Shown: in pieces, positions 1 through 10,108 of the stretch
Position numbering within the stretch: the stretch's first letter is position 1
Layout of the letters: every line of letters starts with the position of its first letter
Assembly: GCA_002690805.1 (NCBI GenBank)
Contig: NZFW01000026.1
Coordinates: forward strand, 65,967 to 129,966
Direction of reading: 5' to 3'
DNA from: Flavobacteriaceae bacterium
GTDB lineage: Bacteria > Bacteroidota > Bacteroidia > Flavobacteriales > Flavobacteriaceae
DNA: 64,000 nt
Program-made: the position numbers and the translations under genes
The notes under the pieces: model-generated
Database searches by the model: none
Seen by the model: only the letters and a program-made list of their open reading frames with translations
What the model was told of the DNA's origin: nothing

Positions 1-426
1 AAAAATATGATTTTTTATACACATCAAACTTTAGTATTGGTGTAAATTTGTTTTTGAATTAAATAAATATTTATCTAGTCTTGTGAAAAATCATAATTTA
101 GTTGAGTTAAATAGTATGCATCATTCACGAAAGATTGATTCTCCTAGTGGAACTGCTATTTCTTTAGCTAATGATATTAGCTCAAAATCTAATTATGAAA
201 AATGGGCTAATCGAAACCTAAGTAATCAAGCAATTATCAAAATAAAATCTTTAAGAGAAAATAATCACATAGTCACTCAAAACGTTTTGTACAATTCAAT
301 ATTTGATAGTATTTCTATAAAACACAAAAGTTTCTTACGAGAAGCTTATGCCACAGGGGCAGTTATTGCCTCAGAATGGTTAATTGGAAAAATGGGTTGT
401 TCTCAATGTCTGATATGTTAAATTAA
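1..426 (+). pseudogene. dapB: 4-hydroxy-tetrahydrodipicolinate reductase, 3' part, interrupted by two -1 frameshifts
   Basis: HHSRKIDSPSGTA catalytic motif. Frame 3 reads KYDFLYTSNFSIGVNLF up to about position 53, frame 2 continues FELNKYLSSLVKNHNL..., and after about 396 frame 1 gives LFSMSDMLN* (stop 424-426). Joining them restores a typical DapB C-terminus. Confidence 0.85.
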
Positions 427-435
427 AATAGTTAT

Positions 436-2127
436 ATGGATTTTTTTTATTGGTTTATTATAATTACATGTGTTCAAATAATTTATTTTTTAGGAACCTG
501 GAAACTATACTTACTAGCGGGGAGAAAATCATGGAAATCAGCAATTCCAGTCTATAGTATTTTCGTTTTAATGAATATAATAAAAAGACCTAGATGGTGG
601 GTTTTTTTACTATTTATTCCGGTAGTAAATCTATTGATGATAATAATCTTATGGATTGAGACAATTAGAAGTTTCGGGAAAAACTCCATAAAAGATTCCC
701 TTTTAGTAATATTTTCATTTGGTTTTTATATTTTTTATTTAAATTATAATAAAAAAACACAATATGATAACAACAGAAATTTAGATTATTCTGCTTTTGG
801 TGAATGGATGAGTTCTATGATGTTTGCTATTATAGCTGCAACATTAGTACACACATATTTTATGCAGCCCTTCATAATACCTACTGGATCCCTAGAAAAA
901 TCATTACTTATAGGAGATTTTTTGTTTGTAAGTAAGTTTCATTACGGTGCCAGAGTACCAACGACTCCAATTGCTTTACCAATGGTTCATGATACAATAC
1001 CTTTAATTAAAACAAGATCCTATCTTAAAAAGCCACAACTACCATTTATGAGGCTACCTGGGTTTCAGAAAATAAAAAGAAATGAAATTGTGGTTTTTAA
1101 TTGGCCCGCAGATACTGTAAGGCAATTTTTTGTTAAAGAAAAAGGGGTAAGAAAGCCCATTGATAAGAAATCTAACTATGTAAAACGATGTGTCGGGATT
1201 CCCGGTGACACATTAGAAATACGAGATGGTATAGTTTTTATTAATAATAAAAAGAATAAGTTACCCGAATGGGCAAAAATTCAACACACCTATACCGTAT
1301 ATAATAATGAGGGTGTCTCATCAAAAAAACTTTTAAAATATGGGATAAATGATTTTGAAAGAATCTATCCTATTAAGAATATAACTCAAAATTCTTTTAA
1401 TGCTATTGTGCCATTTATAATATCTAGAAGAGGAAATACTGTAGAAGATTTCTCTGTAATTACTCCAGCGAAAGGACTTCCGCTTAAAATAGTTAAAAAA
1501 TATGGATTAGAAGTTTCGGAATTGTTATCTAAAAAAAAGATAATAAACACTACACTTGAAAAAGTATTAAGATTGAAAAAAAATGAAAAATTTGATAGTA
1601 TCGTAAGAAATATTTCAAAAATTAAAACTCCAAATGAATCATTTTTTCCGAATAGAATAACTTTTGACTGGAATGAAGATAATTTTGGGCCAATATTGAT
1701 TCCTAAAAAGGGAGCTCAAATAAAATTAAATAAATCAACATATCCTCTATACAAGAAAATAATCGAAGAATATGAGGGCAATAAAGTTATAAAATCCAAT
1801 GGTGAATTTTCAGTAAACAATAAACTAATCAAAATATATACTTTTAAACAAGATTATTATTGGATGATGGGAGATAATAGACATCGGTCAGAAGATAGTA
1901 GATTCTGGGGGTTTGTACCTGAGAATCATGTAATGGGCAAACCAGTTTTCATTTGGATGAGTATTGATGGATTTAATGATGGTTTTAGAAATTGGAAAAT
2001 TAGATGGGACAGATTGTTCTCAATAGTTGATGGAAAAGGTAAAAGAGTTTCATATTTCCCTCACTTTCTGGTAATTATAGTTACTTGGCAAATATTTATT
2101 TTTTTAAGAAAAAAAAGAATTAAATAA
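436..2127 (+). CDS. lepB: Signal peptidase I (long Bacteroidota form)
   Basis: MQPFIIPTGSLEKSLLIGDFLFVSKF Ser motif, NYVKRCVGIPGD Lys motif, MMGDNRHRSEDSRFWGFVP box; N-terminal TM segments. Confidence 0.95.
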   Translation: MDFFYWFIIITCVQIIYFLGTWKLYLLAGRKSWKSAIPVYSIFVLMNIIKRPRWWVFLLFIPVVNLLMIIILWIETIRSFGKNSIKDSLLVIFSFGFYIFYLNYNKKTQYDNNRNLDYSAFGEWMSSMMFAIIAATLVHTYFMQPFIIPTGSLEKSLLIGDFLFVSKFHYGARVPTTPIALPMVHDTIPLIKTRSYLKKPQLPFMRLPGFQKIKRNEIVVFNWPADTVRQFFVKEKGVRKPIDKKSNYVKRCVGIPGDTLEIRDGIVFINNKKNKLPEWAKIQHTYTVYNNEGVSSKKLLKYGINDFERIYPIKNITQNSFNAIVPFIISRRGNTVEDFSVITPAKGLPLKIVKKYGLEVSELLSKKKIINTTLEKVLRLKKNEKFDSIVRNISKIKTPNESFFPNRITFDWNEDNFGPILIPKKGAQIKLNKSTYPLYKKIIEEYEGNKVIKSNGEFSVNNKLIKIYTFKQDYYWMMGDNRHRSEDSRFWGFVPENHVMGKPVFIWMSIDGFNDGFRNWKIRWDRLFSIVDGKGKRVSYFPHFLVIIVTWQIFIFLRKKRIK

Positions 2128-2135
2128 TAACAACC

Positions 2136-2720
2136 ATGACTCTGGTTCCTGTTTATTTTCCACCAATAAGTTTTTTTAAGAGTATTGTTAATCAGAAAAG
2201 AATTTTAATTTGTGATAATACAAATTATCAAAAACAAACATATAGAAATAGATGTATTATTAATATGTCAGGTGGAAGGCAAAACTTAGTAGTACCAATT
2301 AAACGCTCTTCACTAAATAAAAGTTATGAAAACACTATTATTTACAATAAAGTAAACTGGCAAAAAAATCACTGGAGGTCAATTAAAACAGCATATAAAT
2401 CATCCCCGTTTTTTGAATACTATCAGGATGATTTAAGTTTTATTTTTTTTAAAAAGCAAAAATTTTTATTTAATTTAAACTATGAGATTTTGATCAAATT
2501 TCTTGATCTTCTTGAACTTTCTATAGAAATTCATAAAATAAATCATATCAATGATTTTCAAAAACTAAATGAGGTTTTAAATCCCAAAAAAAAAATAAAA
2601 AAATTTAAATCCTACACTCAAGTTTTCCAGGATAGAAATAAATTTCAAAGTGACCTTAGCATATTAGATTTATTGTTTAATCTCGGACCAGAATCGTCTG
2701 ACTATTTAAGATCATTATAA
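2136..2720 (+). CDS. WbqC-like family protein
   Basis: VYFPPISFF, NRCIINMSGGRQNLVVPIKR, WRSIKTAYKSSPFFEYY; follows lepB. Confidence 0.85.
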   Translation: MTLVPVYFPPISFFKSIVNQKRILICDNTNYQKQTYRNRCIINMSGGRQNLVVPIKRSSLNKSYENTIIYNKVNWQKNHWRSIKTAYKSSPFFEYYQDDLSFIFFKKQKFLFNLNYEILIKFLDLLELSIEIHKINHINDFQKLNEVLNPKKKIKKFKSYTQVFQDRNKFQSDLSILDLLFNLGPESSDYLRSL

Positions 2721-2727
2721 ATAGAAA

Positions 2728-3600
2728 TTATTTATTACTCTCCCTAAATAATATTTCTTTTTCTGATTTAGTAAGACTGTCATAGCCGGAATTAGAAATT
2801 TTATCTAAAATAGCATCAATTTGGTCTTGATTGTGTCTTTGTTTGTTTTTTTGTGATTTAGATTTATTGTCAGAACTGTAAACTTTTTTTATGCTTGAAG
2901 GATATAAAAATTTAAGAATTTTTTTCCAAGATTTTTCAAAAAATAAACCAATATCATTTCCTCGTGATAAGTTAATAGCATAAATATATCCTAAAAAAGC
3001 ACCACCTAAATGGGATATTCTTCCACCGGAATTTCCATAAGGAATCATAACTAAATCAATTAAAACGAGTAAAATTCCAATGTATTTCATTTTTAAATTA
3101 AAAAACAGTAATCTAATTTCTGTCTCTGGTGTATATGTGCATGTGAATATTAGAATGGCCATAACACCAGCAGATGATCCAATCATCGAGGGAAATGATC
3201 CTTGAAAAACAGGGAAAATTAGATAACTTATTACGAAAGAAAGTCCCCCAAAAATAACCCCTAAGAAATAGATATTAATAAAAGTATCTTTTCTAAATAG
3301 ATTTAAAAAAATTGAACCTGAATAATATAAAATCAACATATTCCAAAATAAATGAGAAAATCCACTATGAAAAAAAGAATATGTTAGCAATGTCCATGGC
3401 TTCAATAATAAAACTGAGATTTTAGGTGAAAGCTCAATCCACGAGCTCAAATTCCCCAATGAAAAATTAAAAAGAAAAAATAATGTATTTATTATAAAAG
3501 GAATAAAAAAACACAATACATTAATTATTATTAGTCTTTCTGAAATAGAAAACGATTTAAATTTATTTATTAAAATTTCGCGATCAATCATTAATCCCAT
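2728..3600 (-). CDS. Rhomboid family intramembrane serine protease
   Basis: SHLFWNMLILYYSGSIF, IGSSAGVMAI, SHLGGAFLGYIYA; multi-TM. Confidence 0.88.
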   Translation of the reverse strand: MGLMIDREILINKFKSFSISERLIIINVLCFFIPFIINTLFFLFNFSLGNLSSWIELSPKISVLLLKPWTLLTYSFFHSGFSHLFWNMLILYYSGSIFLNLFRKDTFINIYFLGVIFGGLSFVISYLIFPVFQGSFPSMIGSSAGVMAILIFTCTYTPETEIRLLFFNLKMKYIGILLVLIDLVMIPYGNSGGRISHLGGAFLGYIYAINLSRGNDIGLFFEKSWKKILKFLYPSSIKKVYSSDNKSKSQKNKQRHNQDQIDAILDKISNSGYDSLTKSEKEILFRESNK

Positions 3601-4328
3601 CTTTTATTGTTAAACTGATTTTTTTTCCAATATTGCATCATAATAAAGCCAGTTAATGCACCTCCGACATGAGCAAAATGTGCTATCGGCCCAATAGAAT
3701 AGGATGTGAAACCGAAAAAAACATCTGCAGTTATAAGTAAAGGAACCAAATATTTAGCTTTGATTGGAATTGGGGGAAATAATAACATTAATTGAGTATT
3801 AGGGAAAGACATTGCAAAGGCAACTAAAACTCCATAAAGAGCACCTGAGGCTCCTACTAAAACAGAATTATATGCTGAAAAGGCATTTTGAAATAAAGTG
3901 ACGTCTACTGAGTTTATTAAATCTGATGGAAGTCTTGATGAAGAGTAAAACTCAGATATTATAGAAAAATTAGCATTTAAATTCAAGAAAAGTTGATTTG
4001 CTTGAGCTACTTGGTAACTATACAATATCATTTGTAATGCAGCAGCTCCTAAACCAGTTGACAAATAGTAAAATATAAATTTATTTTTACCCCACATTTG
4101 TTCAATAGGACTTCCAAACATCCATAAACCAATCATATTAAATAAAATATGATAAAAATCACCATGCATAAACATGTGAGAAAAAACTTGCCAATATTCA
4201 AATTTGGGCGAATCATAATAATGTAAAGCAAATAAATCATAACTCAAGTCACCTAGCACTAAAGTGCCTAGAAAAAAAATAACATTTATAATTAGTAAAT
4301 GCTTAACTGTTTCAGATACTGCTCGCAT
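3591..4328 (-). CDS. Rhomboid family intramembrane serine protease
   Basis: HILFNMIGLWMFG, GASGALYGVLVAFA, AHFAHVGGALTGF. Confidence 0.9.
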   Translation of the reverse strand: MRAVSETVKHLLIINVIFFLGTLVLGDLSYDLFALHYYDSPKFEYWQVFSHMFMHGDFYHILFNMIGLWMFGSPIEQMWGKNKFIFYYLSTGLGAAALQMILYSYQVAQANQLFLNLNANFSIISEFYSSSRLPSDLINSVDVTLFQNAFSAYNSVLVGASGALYGVLVAFAMSFPNTQLMLLFPPIPIKAKYLVPLLITADVFFGFTSYSIGPIAHFAHVGGALTGFIMMQYWKKNQFNNKRWD

Positions 4329-6106
4329 TAATTAAATTTTTTATCAATTTCTGACACATCAAAATTAACTATAATTGGTCGATTAAATGGAGACAGATTC
4401 TTTTCTTTACACATAAAAAGCGAAGCTAAAAGTTCTTGCTGTTCTTCAATATTTAATTTTTTTCCATTTGGAATTGCAAAAGCTTTAGATAAATGTTTTG
4501 AAACAGCATCTGATTTGCTAAACGCTTCAAATTCTTGATCATTAGAAAACAAATTCTCAAATAAAACATCTATCTTTTTTTCATCAAATAAGCTGGGTAT
4601 TGATTTTATTTTGATCAATTTTGCGTTTTCATCTATTTCAAAATCAAATCCCATGGCTTGAAATATAGATATGTTTTCAAGTAAATACATTAACTCGGAT
4701 TGCTGTAGGGTTATTTCATATGGAAATAAAAGATTTTGACTGTTTGGAGATTTAACAGACAAACTGGATAATAGTTTTTCGTATATAACTCTTTGATGTG
4801 CTCTTTTTTGATTAATAACCATTAATCCAGATGGCAAAGCTGTTATTAAATATTTATTAAAAAACTGAAAAACTTTAATTTGCTTACTATTAAGTTCTGA
4901 TTCAAAGCCTTCAATAGTATTTTGAATATTTTCGGATTCAAATTCAATTTTAGCATTCTTGCTATTTGATTCAAAAGAATATGATTTTTTTTCAGATTTA
5001 AAAGGATTAAATGATGAGTCAACAGAAATAATAGGATTTGAAGGTGTTTTTTCTTTATATGCATATGGTGGGTCCATAGTTTGGTCTCGATCAAAATCTA
5101 TACTTGGCATAACTTGAAAAATTCCTAAACTATGCTTAATTGATGATCTAAGTATAGCATAAAGACTTTGTTCATCTTCAAACTTGATTTCAGTCTTAGT
5201 TGGATGAATATTAACATCCAGCTTTGCTGGATTTATTTTAAGTGAAATGAAATATCCAGGGTTATAATCTTTTGACAATAAGCCATCAAATGCTGAATTT
5301 ACTGAGTGATTTAAAAAAGGACTTTTGATATACCTATTGTTTACAAAAAAAAATTGATGACCTCTAGATTTTCGACATCCAGATGGCTTAACAATAAAAC
5401 CGCTTATTTTAACTAAAGGTGTTTCTTCTTTTACAGGAACTAAAAAATCAATAAGTTTTAGACCAAAAACTGAAGATATTCGTTTCTTCAAATTAGTTTT
5501 TTTTAAATCAAATATCTCTTTTTCATTTTGGTGAAAAGAAAAACTTATTTCTGGATGTGCTAGAGAAACTCTATTAAACTCCTCAATTATATGTTTTAGC
5601 TCTACAGAATCAGATTTAAGAAAATTTCTCCGAGCAGGAATATTAAAAAAAAGATTTTTAACTGAAAAAGATGTTCCCACAGATGAAACAACCGGATCTT
5701 CACTTTGTATTTTACTTCCAGCAATTTTTATTGATTTGCCAATTGGATCATTTAATGATTTTGATATTGTATGCACATGTGAGATAGCAGATATAGAAGC
5801 TAGTGCTTCACCTCTAAAACCTTTGGTGTGAAGACAAAATAAATCTTCTGCTTTATTTATTTTAGATGTTGCATGTCTTTGAAAAGCCAGAGAAAGATCA
5901 TTATTCGAAATCCCTCTACCATCGTCAATAACCTGAACAAGTGTTTTTCCAGAATCTTTTATAATTAAATCAATTTTAGTTGCGCCAGCATCAATTGAAT
6001 TCTCAATCAATTCTTTTACAATTGAAGAGGGTCGCTGAATAACTTCTCCTGCAGCAATTTGATTAGCGACATGATCTGGTAACAAGTTAATTACATCTTG
6101 CTGCAT
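4328..6106 (-). CDS. mutL: DNA mismatch repair protein MutL
   Basis: LPDHVANQIAAGEVIQRPSSIVKELIENSIDAGAT, DDGRGI, HATSKI, TKGFRGEALASI. Confidence 0.97.
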   Translation of the reverse strand: MQQDVINLLPDHVANQIAAGEVIQRPSSIVKELIENSIDAGATKIDLIIKDSGKTLVQVIDDGRGISNNDLSLAFQRHATSKINKAEDLFCLHTKGFRGEALASISAISHVHTISKSLNDPIGKSIKIAGSKIQSEDPVVSSVGTSFSVKNLFFNIPARRNFLKSDSVELKHIIEEFNRVSLAHPEISFSFHQNEKEIFDLKKTNLKKRISSVFGLKLIDFLVPVKEETPLVKISGFIVKPSGCRKSRGHQFFFVNNRYIKSPFLNHSVNSAFDGLLSKDYNPGYFISLKINPAKLDVNIHPTKTEIKFEDEQSLYAILRSSIKHSLGIFQVMPSIDFDRDQTMDPPYAYKEKTPSNPIISVDSSFNPFKSEKKSYSFESNSKNAKIEFESENIQNTIEGFESELNSKQIKVFQFFNKYLITALPSGLMVINQKRAHQRVIYEKLLSSLSVKSPNSQNLLFPYEITLQQSELMYLLENISIFQAMGFDFEIDENAKLIKIKSIPSLFDEKKIDVLFENLFSNDQEFEAFSKSDAVSKHLSKAFAIPNGKKLNIEEQQELLASLFMCKEKNLSPFNRPIIVNFDVSEIDKKFN

Positions 6107-6396
6107 TAAAACTTTTTAAAAATGGTTAAATCAAAATCTATTATATAAAGAAAAATAGAAATAAGAATAAGAATAATCACAAGTAATGTTAATGAAAATG
6201 ACCCATTAGATCTTGATCTCATTTTTTCTCTTGTATTATTCCAGGTGTTTCCAAAATCATTTTTATTATAAGTACTGGCATATCTTGATATATTTGAATC
6301 AAAATCATAGATATTTACTGAGTCTTTACCTTTATAATATCTCGGTGTATAATTATAACGTTTATTTTTTTTTAATTTGAAAGGATTTGATTTCAA
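6106..6396 (-). CDS. Small conserved hypothetical membrane protein between ribH and mutL
   Basis: Basic N-terminus (RYNYTPRYYKGKD), single C-terminal TM; TAATG overlap with mutL. Confidence 0.6.
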   Translation of the reverse strand: MKSNPFKLKKNKRYNYTPRYYKGKDSVNIYDFDSNISRYASTYNKNDFGNTWNNTREKMRSRSNGSFSLTLLVIILILISIFLYIIDFDLTIFKKF

Positions 6397-6445
6397 TTTT
6401 AATTTTATTTGACAACTTTAAATATAATATAAATGTAGATATAAA

Positions 6446-6922
6446 TTATATTAATCGTGCCATTTTAAGAGCGCTTACAGCAGCTTCGATACCCTTGTTT
6501 CCATATCTACCTCCACTCCTATCCCTAGCTTGTGAGATATTATCGTCAGTTAAAACACAAAAAATTATTGGACAATCTCCAATCGCATTTAAATGAGAAA
6601 TCCCACTTGCTACTGCCTGACAGATAAAATCAAAGTGTCTTGTTTCACCCTTAATAACACTTCCTATTGCAATCACTATATTGAAGTTTTTTTTTTGCAT
6701 AATTTTAGAAGAATAAACAAGTTCATAACTTCCTGGAACATTATACCTTTTAATATCTTTTTTAAGCACTCCATTTTCAATTAAGGTTTTAAATGCTCCC
6801 TCATATAGTTTTTCAGTTATTTCAGAATTCCATTCAGAGACAATCAAAGCAATTTTTAAACTAGAACCATTTGGAACATTTAAAGAGTTATAATTTGAAA
6901 GATTGTTGTCTGATGTTGACAT
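6446..6922 (-). CDS. ribH: 6,7-dimethyl-8-ribityllumazine synthase
   Basis: IALIVSEWNSEITEKLYEGA, VPGSYELVYSSK, AIGSVIKGETRHFDFICQAVASGI, GGRYGNKGIEAAVSALKM. Confidence 0.95.
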   Translation of the reverse strand: MSTSDNNLSNYNSLNVPNGSSLKIALIVSEWNSEITEKLYEGAFKTLIENGVLKKDIKRYNVPGSYELVYSSKIMQKKNFNIVIAIGSVIKGETRHFDFICQAVASGISHLNAIGDCPIIFCVLTDDNISQARDRSGGRYGNKGIEAAVSALKMARLI

Positions 6923-7686
6923 TATTTTAAGTTTTCAAGTCGCCCAATTTGAACATCAACAAGTTGAGCTTCAGAAACCTCTGGAAATTCATCTTTAATT
7001 CTTTTAAAATATTCAATAGCAGTTGAGTTCTTGCCAAGTTGAGAGCCTATCATACCTGCCTTGTATAAATATTTTGGTGTACTGTAACTATTATTACTAG
7101 ATTCAAAAGCCTCAACGTAATAATCATATGCATCTTGAATTTGACCCAATTGAGCAAATGCATCTCCAATAGCTCCCTTAGCCAATGCACTTAGCATGAT
7201 ATCATCAGAGTCAAATTGGTCCAAATACTTTATGGCATTTTTATAATCCTTAATATTTAAGTATGACATTCCAGCACTATATTTTGCTAATTTAGAAGCG
7301 GGTGTTCCATCATAGTTTTCAATTATATCTAAAAAACCATACCTTCCCTCTCCTCCATTTAATGCACGGTTATACAAAGAATCAGAGTTAGAGCTATTTA
7401 AAGCCATTTCAAAATAATATTGAGCTTGATTTAACTCACTAATGGCTTCAATTTCAAGCGGTTCATTAACAAACTTTTGGTAGCTTAAATAACCTAAACT
7501 TAAAAACACAATTGTTCCTACAATAATTAAAATATGATTTTGATATTTTGCAACAATGGATTCTGTTTTACTTGCAGTAGTATCCAAAGTTTCAAAAACT
7601 TCGGCAGTTGCACTTTCTTCATTCCTAAGATTATTAGACTGAGCTTTATTTGAGCGTTTTTGTCCTCGTTTTTGATAAGTTGCCAT
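6922..7686 (-). CDS. Tetratricopeptide repeat membrane protein (YfgM-like)
   Basis: Single N-terminal TM followed by TPR-like repeats. Confidence 0.8.
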   Translation of the reverse strand: MATYQKRGQKRSNKAQSNNLRNEESATAEVFETLDTTASKTESIVAKYQNHILIIVGTIVFLSLGYLSYQKFVNEPLEIEAISELNQAQYYFEMALNSSNSDSLYNRALNGGEGRYGFLDIIENYDGTPASKLAKYSAGMSYLNIKDYKNAIKYLDQFDSDDIMLSALAKGAIGDAFAQLGQIQDAYDYYVEAFESSNNSYSTPKYLYKAGMIGSQLGKNSTAIEYFKRIKDEFPEVSEAQLVDVQIGRLENLK

Positions 7687-7782
7687 TTAATAAAATTTGA
7701 TTTCAAAAATAGCTAATTTTTTTGGGTTTTAAAATCTATTTAACATTAGTTATAAAATACAAGATTTTATTAAATAGACTAT

Positions 7783-7790
7783 TATATTTG
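7783..7790 (+). promoter_or_regulatory. -7 element (TATATTTG) just upstream of recF
   Basis: TAnnTTTG motif 5 nt before the GTG start; no clear -33 TTTG. Confidence 0.45.
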
Positions 7791-7795
7791 CTAAC

Positions 7796-8878
7796 GTGGA
7801 GATTAAAGAACTTACATTAACAAATTATAAAAACATAGAATCAGAAACTTTCCGTTTCAAATCTTCAATAAATTGTTTTGTGGGAAATAATGGAGTAGGT
7901 AAATCTAATATACTAGACTCCATATATCATTTAGCCTTTGGAAAAAGTTTTTTTAACCCTACTTCAGTTCAGAACATTCAATTTAATAAGTTGTTTTTTG
8001 TTTTGGAAGGAAAATTTTTGATTAACTCAAGAAATGAAAAGATAAATTGTAGCTTCAAAAAAGGACAAAAGAAAATTTTAAAAAGAAATAATAAAGTATA
8101 TACAAAAATTTCTGATCATATTGGTTTAATTCCTTTAGTTATGATTTCTCCTGATGATATTGATTTAATTAACGAAGGAAGTCTTTATAGAAGAAAGTTT
8201 ATTGATAGTATTTTGGGACAAATCTATTCCGACTACTTAATAAATTTAATGCATTATAATAGAATTTTAAGTCAAAGAAACTCTCTACTAAAATACTTTG
8301 CACTAAATCATACATATGATCACAAAACAATTGATATTTATAATAAGCAGCTAGAAGATTTAGGCTTACCAATTTTTCAAAAAAGAAAAGAATTCATGAA
8401 AGATTTTTCTCCACTTTTTGAAAACAGATATGAAGCTATTAATAGTGGGACTGAAAAGATTAAAATAGAATATACAAGCGCACTTGAAAAATACACTATT
8501 GCTGAATTATTTGTCAAATCAATAAATAAAGATAGAGCATATCAATATACAACTGAGGGTATCCATAAAGATGACCTTAATTTCTTAATTCATAATAAAT
8601 CAATAAAAAAATTTGGGAGCCAGGGTCAAAAAAAAACATTCTTAATTGCTTTAAAAATTGCTCAATTCGATTACCTTAGGAAACAAAAAGGAGTGTCTCC
8701 AATTATTTTACTTGATGATATTTTTGATAAACTTGACCAAAAAAGAGTTACTAGTTTATTAAAACTTATGATTCAAGAAAATTTTGGACAAATATTTTTA
8801 TCCGATACTCATGAAAAGAGGACTTTAGAAGCTTTAAAAAAGGTTGAATCTGACTTTGATATTTTTAAAATTAAATAA
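7796..8878 (+). CDS. recF: DNA replication/repair protein RecF
   Basis: INCFVGNNGVGKSNILDSIYHLAFGKSFF Walker A; GSQGQKKTFLIALKIAQFDYL; PIILLDDIFDKLD. GTG start. Confidence 0.95.
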   Translation: MEIKELTLTNYKNIESETFRFKSSINCFVGNNGVGKSNILDSIYHLAFGKSFFNPTSVQNIQFNKLFFVLEGKFLINSRNEKINCSFKKGQKKILKRNNKVYTKISDHIGLIPLVMISPDDIDLINEGSLYRRKFIDSILGQIYSDYLINLMHYNRILSQRNSLLKYFALNHTYDHKTIDIYNKQLEDLGLPIFQKRKEFMKDFSPLFENRYEAINSGTEKIKIEYTSALEKYTIAELFVKSINKDRAYQYTTEGIHKDDLNFLIHNKSIKKFGSQGQKKTFLIALKIAQFDYLRKQKGVSPIILLDDIFDKLDQKRVTSLLKLMIQENFGQIFLSDTHEKRTLEALKKVESDFDIFKIK

Positions 8879-8881
8879 AAC

Positions 8882-9313
8882 TTGAAATACTTAAACTTAA
8901 TTAAACTTACATTTTTAAACTTGATGTTATTAAATTTAATTGGCTGCATAAACAATAACAAATCATATGATTTGGATTATTTAAATGGTTATTGGAGGAT
9001 TGATTACGTTACCCAAAATAATGAGATTTTTGATATTAAAGACGAGAATATTTTATTAGATTATTATTATTTAAATTCTAATAAGGGTTGGAAAAAAAAA
9101 GTGAGACCATTACTCAATAACCGATTTGAAACATCAGCAGATACTATTTTTCTAGATGTTAAGTATGATGAAAATGAAACTTCATTACATTTAAATTCTA
9201 AATGGGATAATTGGGTTGAAACTATTGTTTATTTAGACAGCGTTTCGCTAGTTTTAAAAATAAAAAATAGGAGTCATTATTATAATAAAATTAATCCTTT
9301 TTTAGATGAGTAA
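8882..9313 (+). CDS. Putative lipocalin-like lipoprotein
   Basis: Signal with LNLIGC lipobox; NGYWRIDYVTQNNE beta-rich fold; between recF and DUF721; TTG start. Confidence 0.55.
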   Translation: MKYLNLIKLTFLNLMLLNLIGCINNNKSYDLDYLNGYWRIDYVTQNNEIFDIKDENILLDYYYLNSNKGWKKKVRPLLNNRFETSADTIFLDVKYDENETSLHLNSKWDNWVETIVYLDSVSLVLKIKNRSHYYNKINPFLDE

Positions 9314-9602
9314 AAGAAAATTTGAAACGCAAACACTTTCCGAGGTATTATTGAATTTTTCAAGTCAAAAACAAATTGCGAAAGGATTAAAGGAAATAAA
9401 AATAAATGATTTATGGAAAAAAATAATGGGACCAAATATAGCTGCATACACACAAAATGTTAGACTTGACAAAGAAACTCTTTACATTAAGATTAAAAGC
9501 CCAACGCTCAAAGAAGAACTTAGATTTGGTCATGATAAAATCCTAAAACTTTTGAACAATACTTATAGGAAAGCAGAAATAAAAAAAATTATATTTCATT
9601 GA
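9306..9602 (+). CDS. DUF721 / DciA-like protein
   Basis: [47 protein letters not shown]. Confidence 0.8.
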   Translation: MSKRKFETQTLSEVLLNFSSQKQIAKGLKEIKINDLWKKIMGPNIAAYTQNVRLDKETLYIKIKSPTLKEELRFGHDKILKLLNNTYRKAEIKKIIFH

Positions 9603-10017
9603 AAATTTCACGTTTAGAAAAATGAAAACTGCATTCAATTTCTGAATTTTCATTTGAATCAGAACCATGAATTGCGTTCTCCCCTACAGATTTTGCAAAC
9701 AGTTTTCTTATGGTACCTTCTGCTGCGTCAATTGGATTAGTTGATCCAATTAGTGTTCTAAAGTCATCAACAGCATTGTCTTTTTCTAAAACCATGGCAA
9801 CAATTGGACCCCTTGTAATAAAAGAAATTAAATCATTAAAAAATGGTCTTTGACTATGAATAGAATAAAAAGACTTGGCATCATTTATAGTTAAATGAGT
9901 AAGTTTTAATGCTATAATTTTAAATCCAGCTTTATTTATCTTATCGAGAATTGCCCCAATATTTCTATTCTCAACTCCATCTGGCTTGATCATAGAAAAA
10001 GTTTTGTTATTAGTCAT
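9589..10017 (-). CDS. ndk: Nucleoside diphosphate kinase
   Basis: [39 protein letters not shown] (active-site His). Confidence 0.97.
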   Translation of the reverse strand: MTNNKTFSMIKPDGVENRNIGAILDKINKAGFKIIALKLTHLTINDAKSFYSIHSQRPFFNDLISFITRGPIVAMVLEKDNAVDDFRTLIGSTNPIDAAEGTIRKLFAKSVGENAIHGSDSNENSEIECSFHFSKREIFNEI

Positions 10018-10031
10018 ATACTATTTTTTGG

Positions 10032-10060
10032 CAAAGTTAAACATTTGAGTTAATCACAAA
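10032..10060 (-). promoter_or_regulatory. Promoter for ndk
   Basis: Minus strand TTTG (10060-10057), 17-nt spacer, TAACTTTG (10039-10032). Confidence 0.65.
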
Positions 10061-10063
10061 AAT

Positions 10064-10093
10064 CTTGGCATTAAAAAAGTATAGTTATCTTTG
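10064..10093 (+). promoter_or_regulatory. Promoter for nrnA-like DHH phosphoesterase
   Basis: CTTG (10064-10067), 18-nt spacer, TATCTTTG (10086-10093). Confidence 0.6.
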
Positions 10094-10108
10094 AAGAACA
10101 TCATAAAT

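Noticed and set aside
45-60. Programmed ribosomal frameshift in dapB
   Set aside because: Two independent -1-nt lesions in homopolymers without slippery-site context or hairpin make error or decay more likely.
2717-2735. Inverted repeat ATAAATA-GAAAT-TATTTAT between convergent wbqC-like and rhomboid genes
   Set aside because: Short AT-only stem overlapping stop codons; likely chance.
4846-5094. 82-aa alternative-frame ORF on the same strand as mutL
   Set aside because: Lies in the low-complexity MutL linker; the Leu/Ile/Lys/Asn-rich translation is typical of a shifted frame. MutL frame itself is continuous.
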